DNA of 5,819 nt from an uncultured Flavobacteriaceae bacterium. Lineage in GTDB: Bacteria; Bacteroidota; Bacteroidia; Flavobacteriales; Flavobacteriaceae. This document shows positions 1-5,819 of this stretch, one piece after another. The number at the start of each line of letters is the position of its first letter. Position 1 is the stretch's first letter. The position numbers and the translations under genes are program-made. The notes under the pieces were generated by a model, which saw nothing but the letters and a program-made list of their open reading frames with translations, searched no databases and was not told where the DNA came from. The DNA is taken from the NCBI GenBank assembly GCA_947311745.1, contig CAMZLT010000192.1, positions 1 to 5,819 of the forward strand. The letters run 5' to 3'.

Positions 1-1440
1 GTAGATTATCTAAATCGTTTTAGAACCACAAAACAACGTAACGAAGTTTTAAAAGGCTTAGAAAACGGAGCGATAGATATCGTTATCGGAACGCACCAAC
101 TAACCAATTCTAAAATTAAATTTAAAGATATTGGCTTGTTAATCATTGACGAAGAACAAAAATTTGGCGTTGCCGTAAAAGACAAACTTAAAACCTTAAA
201 AGAAAATATAGACACTTTAACCTTAACCGCAACACCAATACCACGAACGTTACAATTTTCACTAATGGCAGCTCGTGATTTATCTATAATTGCAACACCT
301 CCACCAAATAGACATCCTATTGAATCGAATGTTATTCGCTTTAGCGAAGAAATTATTCGCGATGCCATTCAATACGAAATTTCAAGAAACGGACAGGCGT
401 TTTTTATTCATAATCGTATTGAAAATATAAAAGAAGTAGCAGGAATGATTCAACGATTAGTGCCAAATGCTAAAATTGCAATTGGTCACGGACAAATGGA
501 TGGTAAAAAATTAGAAGCCTTAATGCTTGCTTTTATGAATAACGAATTTGATGTTTTAGTATCTACAACTATTATTGAAAGCGGTTTAGATGTACCAAAT
601 GCAAACACCATTTTTATAAATAATGCTAATAATTTTGGTTTATCAGATTTACACCAAATGCGTGGTCGTGTAGGTAGATCTAACAAAAAAGCATTCTGTT
701 ATTTTATTACACCTCCATTGCATATGATGAGTACAGATGCTAGAAAACGAATTCAAGCAATTGAAGTTTTTAACGATTTAGGTAGTGGTATAAATATAGC
801 AATGAAAGACCTAGAAATTCGTGGTGCTGGTGATTTACTTGGCGGAGAACAAAGCGGATTTATTAACGATATTGGTTTTGAAACCTACCAAAAAATACTA
901 ACCGAAACTATTGAAGAATTAAAAGAAAAAGAATTTAAAGATTTGTACAATACTAAAGACGATATTTCGGAAAAAATATATGTAAAAGAAGTACAAATTG
1001 ATACCGATTTTGAAATTTTAATTCCAGATGATTATATCAATATTATTGCCGAAAGATTACGTCTTTACAAAGAATTATCTAATGTAAATACTGAAGAAAA
1101 ATTACATATTTTTGAAAAAAATATGATAGACCGTTTTGGCGAAATTCCTACACAAGTAGTAGATTTATTTCAATCGGTACAAATAAAATGGCTTGCAAAA
1201 GAATTTGGAATGGAAAAAATTATTCTAAAACAAAAAAGAATGATAGCCTACTTTATTAGCGATCAACAAAGCGACTTTTACCAATCCGAAAAATTTACAC
1301 GTGTGTTAAATTATGTGCAAAATCATAAAAAATCCTGTGTAATGAAAGAAAAAGAAACTAAAGCTGGTCTGCGATTATTAGTTACATTTATTCATATTGA
1401 TTCTGTAAACAAAGCTTTAGAGGTTTTAAAAAGTATTTGA
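1..1440 (+). CDS. mfd: Transcription-repair coupling factor Mfd, C-terminal part (5' end outside window)
   Basis: Mfd is a DNA translocase that recognises RNA polymerase stalled at a lesion, pushes it off and recruits UvrA for nucleotide excision repair. The frame is open from base 1 with no start, giving 479 visible residues (numbered from base 1). Superfamily 2 helicase motifs appear in order: GTHQL (30-34), the Walker B box DEEQ (50-53), TATPIPRT (76-83), ESGLDVP (193-199) and the arginine-finger motif QMRGRVGRS (219-227). The block LEIRGAGDLLGGEQSG, following motif VI, is shared by Mfd and RecG. The conserved TRCF C-terminal domain (D7, which in the family restrains UvrA binding) spans about 331-425, and this separates Mfd from RecG. 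Mfd proteins are usually about 1,100-1,200 residues, so the UvrB-like part, the RNAP-binding domain and Walker A must lie left of the window. No helicase motif expected in the visible part is missing or broken. It ends in TGA and converges on the methyltransferase gene. Identification is near certain. Confidence 0.97.
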   Translation, partial: VDYLNRFRTTKQRNEVLKGLENGAIDIVIGTHQLTNSKIKFKDIGLLIIDEEQKFGVAVKDKLKTLKENIDTLTLTATPIPRTLQFSLMAARDLSIIATPPPNRHPIESNVIRFSEEIIRDAIQYEISRNGQAFFIHNRIENIKEVAGMIQRLVPNAKIAIGHGQMDGKKLEALMLAFMNNEFDVLVSTTIIESGLDVPNANTIFINNANNFGLSDLHQMRGRVGRSNKKAFCYFITPPLHMMSTDARKRIQAIEVFNDLGSGINIAMKDLEIRGAGDLLGGEQSGFINDIGFETYQKILTETIEELKEKEFKDLYNTKDDISEKIYVKEVQIDTDFEILIPDDYINIIAERLRLYKELSNVNTEEKLHIFEKNMIDRFGEIPTQVVDLFQSVQIKWLAKEFGMEKIILKQKRMIAYFISDQQSDFYQSEKFTRVLNYVQNHKKSCVMKEKETKAGLRLLVTFIHIDSVNKALEVLKSI

Positions 1441-1453
1441 TAGAATTTTTAGA

Positions 1454-1480
1454 GTTAAAGCACTTGCTTTCGTTTTTAAC
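1454..1480 (+). terminator. Weak terminator-like hairpin just after mfd
   Basis: Fourteen bases past the mfd stop codon, AAAGC (1457-1461) pairs with GCTTT (1466-1470) around an ACTT loop, and a T5 run follows at 1473-1477. GTT (1454-1456) can also close on AAC (1478-1480), leaving the T-run as a bulge. Position and T-run suit a Rho-independent terminator for mfd, but the stem has only two G-C pairs, so it may be weak or incidental. The same dyad read on the minus strand has no T-run. Confidence 0.3.
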
Positions 1481-1490
1481 ACTAAACTTA

Positions 1491-1523
1491 TGCAAAGGTA
1501 CAGGCTTTAAATTAAGTGTAAAA
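1491..1523 (-). promoter_or_regulatory. Candidate Bacteroidota-type promoter, reading leftward toward mfd
   Basis: On the minus strand, 1500 to 1491 reads TACCTTTGCA. This fits the Bacteroidota -7 consensus TAnnTTTG and carries the CA that often follows it. Exactly 19 nt upstream is TTTT (1523-1520), a three-of-four match to the -33 TTTG. A start site would fall near 1484, and the RNA would run into the 3' end of mfd as antisense, since no minus-strand gene lies downstream inside the window. In DNA this AT-rich an eight-base TAnnTTTG match is not rare, so the call rests mainly on the extended match and the intergenic location. Confidence 0.3.
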
Positions 1524-1543
1524 TAGCAATTACACCAGTTTAA
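1507..1543. repeat. Imperfect inverted repeat
   Basis: GTGTAA (1516-1521) pairs with TTACAC (1530-1535) across an 8-nt loop. Outside it TTAAA (1507-1511) pairs with TTTAA (1539-1543) across a small internal loop. There is no T-run on either side, so it does not look like a terminator. It could be an operator-like dyad or part of a structured RNA, or chance in AT-rich DNA. Confidence 0.3.
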
Positions 1544-1582
1544 CCCCAAAAAATTATGGAATTAGCTTTGTTTAGATGTGAA

Positions 1583-1629
1583 ATTTTAAAACCCAAAGGA
1601 ATACCTTAGTATTTCAAGGGTTTTAAAAT
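1583..1629. terminator. Long two-part hairpin, possible bidirectional terminator between convergent genes
   Basis: A perfect 12-bp outer stem joins ATTTTAAAACCC (1583-1594) to GGGTTTTAAAAT (1618-1629). After a 3x2 internal loop, a 7-bp inner stem (1598-1604 with 1609-1615, including one G-U pair) closes on a CTTA tetraloop. The outer stem has A-runs and T-runs flanking its CCC/GGG core, so either transcript sees a GGG followed by TTTT. That is compatible with termination of mfd from the left and of the methyltransferase gene from the right. There is no separate T-run beyond the stem, so an RNA-protection role or a dispersed palindromic element is also possible. Confidence 0.5.
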
Positions 1630-1821
1630 GAAGTAGATGAATAAAGATAATTTCAAACTTCCTCAAATTTGGGTATCATTAAATTGTAAAATAAGCGTTT
1701 CAATAATTTGATTTACTGTGTTTTAATTAAAAATAATGAGATGGAGGTGAATTTTGCGGGTTAATATTTAAAATCCGTTTGATAAGATTCATATCTAATT
1801 AAAAAATAAAAATTTATACGA

Positions 1822-2997
1822 TTATGATATTTTTTCACAAGTTAACACAATTTTTTCGTCGTGTATGTTTGTGGTGAAAAATAGATATAAAATGCCACCA
1901 TCTTTTATTTTGGTTTTTTTACGAATTGTAGCAACGCTATCGGGAAAATTTCGTGTAGTTATGTTTGCTTTTTCTATTTGTAAATTTTTTTTTAATTTTT
2001 TTGGATGATAAGCTGTTTGTTGTAAAATTTTAAAAACCCTACCAGGAAAAAGTATTTCATTATCCGAAGTGTATAAATGAGAATGTTTGTGCAATTTACT
2101 TAGGTTTAATTTATTACTAATCTCCTTAAATGCTCCTGCTTTTAAAATCGCAGCATTTGGTTCGTATAAATATTGTTGAGGTAGACTGTAATTTGCTTCT
2201 GTTATATTTGGTGAAAAAGTAAAAATTTGGTTTTTACTTTTAGTTATATTAATGGTTTTGTAACGTATTTTTTCTGAATATTTTTTTTCTATAAGGTAAA
2301 GCACTTCTTTGACCTCATTTTGTATGGCTACAATATGTATTTCTTTGATAGAATGCAGTTCGTTTACTGCTGCTTGGATATCTAATATTGGAGAGGTTTT
2401 TATTAAAACAGTATTGCTATATTTTAGTAAAACATCTAAATTTTTAGATAAATCAGGTGTGCAATCTGCTAATAAAAATACTCTTTTTTTTAGTTCATTC
2501 CTTCTAGAAGGATCTATATAAATACAATCGTAAATTTTGTTACCGTTAGTCAAATACGTAATACCGTCTTTAGCTACTGTTTGAATGTTTTTTATATTTA
2601 ATTGCTCGTAATTATATGCTACAATGGTAGATAATTTAGTATTAATTTCGCAATGTGTAACTATTTTAATTTTTTTTGAAAAAGCAAAACAATCTACACC
2701 AAAACCACCAGTAATATCTATAATACTTTTTGCAGTAAGTAATTGTGTTTTGTAAGCAGCTGTAATTTCCGAAGAGGTTTGCTCAATATTTAATTTATCG
2801 GGATAGTAAATATTTTTTGTATTATACCAAGTAGGTAATTTTTTTTTGCATTTGTTTTTTGCAATTATTTGCTTAGCTAATTCTTGAATAGAAATAGTTT
2901 TAAAAGGACTTCCTTTTAGAACTAATTTAGTAATATTTGTTTGTAGATTTTGTTGGATAAAATCTTGTACTTCTATATTTAAAATAGATTTATTCAT
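1822..2997 (-). CDS. Class I SAM-dependent methyltransferase with C-terminal THUMP-like domain (PG_1098 family)
   Basis: This is a probable RNA methyltransferase of unknown substrate, 391 residues and apparently complete. An N-terminal region (about 1-88) precedes a Rossmann-type methyltransferase core. The core has the SAM-binding motif DITGGFGVD (94-102), the acidic CEIN (116-119) at the end of the second strand, DGI (144-146), the catalytic-type motif IDPSRR (161-166) and LIKTSP (198-203). The C-terminal part has YEPNAAILKAG (278-288), then FPGRVFKI (317-324), which leads into the THUMP-like domain (to about 388). This order matches the PG_1098 family named after a Porphyromonas gingivalis protein. 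THUMP domains bind RNA, and the protein is very lysine-rich, so an RNA target is inferred rather than shown. The start is the ATG at 2997, with no Shine-Dalgarno, as is normal for Bacteroidota. It lies 85 nt after infB on the same strand, behind a terminator hairpin that nearly touches the start codon. All main motifs are intact. Family confidence is high; function is open. Confidence 0.9.
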   Translation of the reverse strand: MNKSILNIEVQDFIQQNLQTNITKLVLKGSPFKTISIQELAKQIIAKNKCKKKLPTWYNTKNIYYPDKLNIEQTSSEITAAYKTQLLTAKSIIDITGGFGVDCFAFSKKIKIVTHCEINTKLSTIVAYNYEQLNIKNIQTVAKDGITYLTNGNKIYDCIYIDPSRRNELKKRVFLLADCTPDLSKNLDVLLKYSNTVLIKTSPILDIQAAVNELHSIKEIHIVAIQNEVKEVLYLIEKKYSEKIRYKTINITKSKNQIFTFSPNITEANYSLPQQYLYEPNAAILKAGAFKEISNKLNLSKLHKHSHLYTSDNEILFPGRVFKILQQTAYHPKKLKKNLQIEKANITTRNFPDSVATIRKKTKIKDGGILYLFFTTNIHDEKIVLTCEKIS

Positions 2998-3002
2998 AAA
3001 TT

Positions 3003-3055
3003 AAAAACCCTTTTAGTTATAATATCCTTACGAAAAATATTACTAGAAGGGCTTT
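3003..3055 (-). terminator. Intrinsic terminator of infB, abutting the methyltransferase start
   Basis: On the minus strand CCCTT (3051-3047) pairs with AAGGG (3012-3008), then TAGT (3045-3042) with ACTA (3017-3014), then AATAT (3041-3037) with ATATT (3025-3021). A single mismatch and a 3-nt bulge separate these helices, and the loop is 11 nt. The stem is followed at once by T5 (3007-3003) and preceded by AAA (3055-3053). That is the classical intrinsic-terminator form, 27 nt after the infB stop codon. Only 5 nt separate the T-run from the ATG at 2997, so the descending arm also occupies the ribosome-loading region of the methyltransferase mRNA if transcription reads through. Confidence 0.65.
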
Positions 3056-3082
3056 ATTGCATGTGTTTTATTTTATAAACTT

Positions 3083-5819
3083 TTATTTAAGTTTCTTTTT
3101 AACTTCTTTTTCTACGTATGCTTCTATAATATCTAGTTCTTTAATATCGTTGTAGTTTTTAATTTGCATACCACAATCGTATCCTTTTGCAACTTCTTTA
3201 ACATCGTCTTTAAAACGTTTTAAAGAGTCTAATACACCTGTGAAAATCACCACATTATCTCTAATTAATCTAATTTTAGATTTACTAAATATTTTACCCG
3301 TAAGAACCATACAACCAGCAATTGTTCCGATTTTAGAAATTTTATAGGTTTCTCTAATTTCAGCAGTACCTGTAATTTCTTCTACAATATCAGGCGAAAG
3401 CATTCCTTCCATAGCATCTTTTATTTCGTCAATAACTTGATAAATAATAGAGTATGTTCTAATATCAATTTCTTCTTGCGTTGCTAACTGGGCTGCTTTA
3501 CCTTGTGGCCTTACATTAAATCCAATAATAATCGCATCTGAAGCAGATGCCAATAATACATCAGATTCGGTAATAGCACCAACTCCTTTATGTATAATAT
3601 TTACTTGTATTTCTTCGGTAGATAATTTTTGTAAAGAATCGGTAAGTGCTTCTACAGAACCATCTACATCACCTTTAAGGATGATATTAAGTTCTTTGAA
3701 ATCACCTAAAGCGATACGTCTACCAATTTCATCAAGTGTAATGTGTTTTTGTGTTCTAACACTTTGTTCGCGTTGTAATTGTTCTCTTTTTGTTGCAATA
3801 GTTTTTGCTTCTCGTTCATCATCAAAGACTTTAAATTTATCACCAGCTTGTGGCGCTCCATCCAATCCCAATATAGAAACAGGTGTAGAAGGTCCAGCTT
3901 CTTTAAGTCTTCCACCACGTTCGTTGTACATAGCCTTAATTTTTCCACTATGTCTTCCTGCAAGGATGTAATCACCTATTTTAAGCGTTCCTGCTTGTAC
4001 CATTGCTGTGGTAACATAACCACGACCTTTATCTAATTGTGCTTCTACTACAGTACCACTTGCATTTTTATTTGGATTTGCTTTTAGGTCTAGCATTTCG
4101 GTTTCTAAAAGTACTTTTTCTAGTAATTCATCAACGCCAGTTCCTAATTTTGCCGAAATATCGTGTGATTGTATTTTTCCTCCCCAATCTTCAACTAACA
4201 AATTCATTTGTGCTAGTTCTTCTTTTACTTTATCTGGATTTGCACCTGGTTTATCAATTTTATTAATTGCAAATATAATTGGTACACCTGCGGCTTGTGC
4301 ATGACTAATTGCTTCTTTTGTTTGTGGCATTATTGAGTCATCCGCAGCGATTACAATAACCACAACATCGGTTACTTGTGCACCACGAGCACGCATTGCT
4401 GTAAAGGCTTCGTGACCAGGAGTATCTAGAAATGCTATTTTTTGTCCGTTAGCTAATTTTACGGAATATGCACCAATATGTTGTGTAATTCCTCCGGATT
4501 CACCTGCTATTACATTTTCTTTACGAATATAATCAAGTAAGGATGTTTTACCGTGATCTACGTGTCCCATTACGGTAACTATCGGAGCTCTAGTGATTAA
4601 ATCTTCTTCTTTATCTTTTTCTTCTTCAATAATTTCAGTTACTTCAGCACCTACAAATTCTACTTGATAGCCAAATTCTTCTGCAACAATAGTTAAAGTT
4701 TCAGCATCTAAACGTTGGTTCATGGTAACCATCATTCCTAAAGACATACATGCCGAAATAATTTGTGTTACGGAAACGTTCATCATCGTTGCAACTTCAC
4801 TAACTGTAACAAACTCAGTTGCTTTTAGTATTTTACTTTCTGCTTGTTGTTGTTGTAAGTTTTTATCAACTTGTTCTCTATGCGAATCTCTTTTAGATTT
4901 ACGGTATTTAGCACCTTTTCCTTTTTTGGCTTTACCTTGTAATCTTTCTAGTGTTTCACGTACTTGTTTTTGTATTTCTTCTGCAGTTGGTTCTGCTTTT
5001 ACAACAGGTTTTCTACCTCTACCTTTACCTTTATTTTGCGTGTTTTTATTAAACCTATTAAAAGGTCTTTTGTTGTCAGAACCTGGTTTGTTAATACGTT
5101 TTCGTTTCGGACGCTTATTAGCATCTTTTTTGTCTGTTGGTTTTTCTTTCTTTTTAGTTTTGAATTGATCTAAATCAATTTTTTCACCAACTGTTTTGAA
5201 ACCTTTTAATTTTTTGTATTTAGTTTCAATCTTTTCTGGTTCTTTTGGTAGTTCTGCAATAACTTTTGTAGTTTCAGGTTTAGCAACAATTTCCTTTTCT
5301 ACTTTAGTTTCTTTTATTTCTACCTTTTTAGGGGTTTTTTTTGGAGTTTCTTTTTTAACTTCTACTTTTTTCTTTTTAGAGATGTCAATTTTTGCTACTT
5401 TTTTAAGTCCTGGAAGTTTTGGTGCTTTTGTTTGTTCAACTTTAATAGCTTTAGGCTCTGTTTTTTCTGTCTTTTTCAGAGATTTTTCTTCAATAGGATC
5501 TGTTTCTTCAGGTGTTTTTTTCACCTCTTTTTTATTTAAATCTATTTTTCCAACCTGTTTAAGTCCTGAAATTTTTTCAGATTCGGTTTTAAAAAGTTCG
5601 CGTTCTTTTTCAAGAGCAAGTTTTTTTGCTTTTTTTTCTTTTCTCTCTTTTTCAAGAGCAAGACGAATCGCTTCTTTTTCTCGTTTTAAGTCTTCTCCTA
5701 TTTCTTTGGAGGTAACTTTTCTTGTTTTATCGGATTGGAATTCTTCCGATAGTAAAGTATATATATCCTCCGAAATTTTAGTGTTCGGGTTTGATCCAAT
5801 TTCGATATTCTTACCAGTA
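3083..5819 (-). CDS. infB: Translation initiation factor IF-2 (N-terminus outside window)
   Basis: IF-2 is the GTPase that places initiator fMet-tRNA on the small ribosomal subunit and promotes subunit joining. There are 911 visible residues, numbered from the codon at 5818; by comparison with flavobacterial IF-2 about 25-30 are missing at the N-terminus. Residues 1-45 resemble the end of the family's N-terminal domain. Next come a charged helical stretch (about 43-77), a long Lys/Glu/Pro-rich disordered linker, and an Arg/Lys-rich patch (about 230-275). The IF2_N domain spans about 329-388. The GTPase domain has G1 GHVDHGKTS (418-426), the switch region GGITQHIG (442-449), DTPGH (465-469), NKID (519-522) and SAKL (555-558). 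Domain II (about 585-675), domain III (about 710-775) and the tRNA-binding C-terminal domain with GYDCGMQI (879-886) follow. A GTG at 5524 (residue 99) is in frame but is internal, because recognisable IF-2 sequence continues upstream to the window edge. In most bacteria infB follows nusA, so nusA probably lies to the right (inference). Confidence 0.97.
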   Translation of the reverse strand, partial: TGKNIEIGSNPNTKISEDIYTLLSEEFQSDKTRKVTSKEIGEDLKREKEAIRLALEKERKEKKAKKLALEKERELFKTESEKISGLKQVGKIDLNKKEVKKTPEETDPIEEKSLKKTEKTEPKAIKVEQTKAPKLPGLKKVAKIDISKKKKVEVKKETPKKTPKKVEIKETKVEKEIVAKPETTKVIAELPKEPEKIETKYKKLKGFKTVGEKIDLDQFKTKKKEKPTDKKDANKRPKRKRINKPGSDNKRPFNRFNKNTQNKGKGRGRKPVVKAEPTAEEIQKQVRETLERLQGKAKKGKGAKYRKSKRDSHREQVDKNLQQQQAESKILKATEFVTVSEVATMMNVSVTQIISACMSLGMMVTMNQRLDAETLTIVAEEFGYQVEFVGAEVTEIIEEEKDKEEDLITRAPIVTVMGHVDHGKTSLLDYIRKENVIAGESGGITQHIGAYSVKLANGQKIAFLDTPGHEAFTAMRARGAQVTDVVVIVIAADDSIMPQTKEAISHAQAAGVPIIFAINKIDKPGANPDKVKEELAQMNLLVEDWGGKIQSHDISAKLGTGVDELLEKVLLETEMLDLKANPNKNASGTVVEAQLDKGRGYVTTAMVQAGTLKIGDYILAGRHSGKIKAMYNERGGRLKEAGPSTPVSILGLDGAPQAGDKFKVFDDEREAKTIATKREQLQREQSVRTQKHITLDEIGRRIALGDFKELNIILKGDVDGSVEALTDSLQKLSTEEIQVNIIHKGVGAITESDVLLASASDAIIIGFNVRPQGKAAQLATQEEIDIRTYSIIYQVIDEIKDAMEGMLSPDIVEEITGTAEIRETYKISKIGTIAGCMVLTGKIFSKSKIRLIRDNVVIFTGVLDSLKRFKDDVKEVAKGYDCGMQIKNYNDIKELDIIEAYVEKEVKKKLK
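5171..5566 (-). repeat. Three spaced copies of a short GLKxVGKIDL-type motif in the IF-2 linker
   Basis: The disordered N-terminal linker of IF-2 carries three imperfect copies of one motif. They are GLKQVGKIDL (residues 85-94, bases 5566-5537), GLKKVAKIDI (137-146, bases 5410-5381) and GFKTVGEKIDL (206-216, bases 5203-5171). Each is followed within a few residues by a lysine cluster. Start-to-start spacing is 52 and 69 residues, and the sequence between copies is low-complexity Lys/Glu/Pro/Thr. Conservation of Gly, Lys, Val and Lys-Ile-Asp against that drifting background suggests a short binding motif rather than random composition. Confidence 0.6.
5604..5662 (-). repeat. Direct repeat encoding a 14-residue duplication in IF-2
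   Basis: An identical 17-bp stretch occurs at 5604-5620 and 5646-5662, 42 bp apart. On the coding strand it gives LALEKER at residues 53-59 and again at 67-73. The period of 14 codons equals two heptads, so the duplication keeps helical phase. It sits in a strongly charged Glu/Lys/Arg segment likely to form a single alpha helix or coiled coil. Confidence 0.65.

Larger units (their letters stand above)
1441..1821. other. Non-coding gap between convergent genes, rich in inverted repeats on its left side
   Basis: I find no credible gene on either strand in these 381 nt. The longest ATG-started frames noticed on the plus strand are 17 codons (from 1557) and 24 codons (from 1637), neither with support. 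The left half (about 1454-1629) holds three inverted repeats and a TAnnTTTG-like promoter candidate, listed separately. The right half (about 1630-1821) is plain AT-rich sequence. It contains a Shine-Dalgarno-like GGAGGTGA at 1743-1750 with no usable start codon after it. Since mfd and the methyltransferase gene converge here, transcription-termination signals are expected. The gap is larger than termination alone needs. Confidence 0.75.

Noticed and set aside
136..1440. A 434-residue protein starting at the TTG at 136
   Set aside because: The frame is open to base 1 and the upstream residues include the conserved GTHQL helicase motif, so the TTG is an internal leucine codon of mfd.
1637..1711. 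24-codon ATG frame in the gap (MNKDNFKLPQ...)
   Set aside because: It is short, has no initiation context and no recognisable similarity. It starts just after the large hairpin but nothing else supports it.
1741..1765. Strong Shine-Dalgarno-like GGAGGTGA in the gap
   Set aside because: No ATG or GTG follows at a suitable distance, and the nearby TTG opens a frame of only a few codons. Bacteroidota rarely rely on this signal, so it is treated as chance.
1801..1835. All-AT inverted repeat spanning the methyltransferase stop codon (AAAAAATA / TATTTTTT)
   Set aside because: The eight-pair stem has no G-C pairs and no T-run directly after it on the minus strand. It is expected by chance in this composition and too weak to call a terminator.
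4722..5173. Plus-strand open frames (for example 4722-5168) opposite infB
   Set aside because: They are Phe/Leu/Ser/Cys-rich mirror translations of the Lys/Glu-rich IF-2 linker and IF2_N region, with no recognisable domain. They are explained by composition.
3083..5524. IF-2 starting at the GTG at 5524 as a shorter, complete protein
   Set aside because: The frame stays open for 98 more codons to the window edge, and that stretch encodes typical flavobacterial IF-2 N-terminal sequence (NPNTKISEDIY region, charged helix, first copy of the repeated motif). The GTG is an internal valine codon.

Overview
This is a 5.8-kb, very AT-rich stretch of chromosome. Protein sequence and signal style point to a member of the Flavobacteriaceae (Bacteroidota). 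The IF-2 has the long Lys/Glu-rich N-terminal extension typical of that group. The methyltransferase belongs to the PG_1098/THUMP-like family, which is well represented in Bacteroidota. The genes lack Shine-Dalgarno leaders, and the one plausible promoter fits the Bacteroidota TAnnTTTG -7 consensus.

The layout is three genes in two converging groups. From the left edge, reading rightward, is the 3' part of mfd (1-1440), the transcription-repair coupling factor. From the right edge, reading leftward, is infB (translation initiation factor IF-2, 3083-5819), whose first roughly 25-30 codons lie outside the window. It is followed on the same strand by a SAM-dependent methyltransferase with a C-terminal THUMP-like domain (1822-2997). 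An 85-nt gap separates infB from the methyltransferase and holds a good intrinsic-terminator hairpin whose T-run ends 5 nt before the methyltransferase start codon.

Between the converging mfd and methyltransferase genes lies a 381-nt gap with no credible gene. Its left half is rich in inverted repeats, including a 47-nt two-part hairpin at 1583-1629. It also carries a TAnnTTTG-type promoter candidate pointing leftward toward the 3' end of mfd.

Functionally this is core information processing: transcription-coupled DNA repair, translation initiation and a probable RNA methyltransferase. I see no mobile element, CRISPR, toxin-antitoxin, defence or biosynthetic system, and no tRNA or rRNA gene. 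The points most worth a second look are the structured mfd-side gap, the terminator abutting the methyltransferase start, the orphan methyltransferase itself, and two kinds of internal repetition in the IF-2 N-terminal extension.
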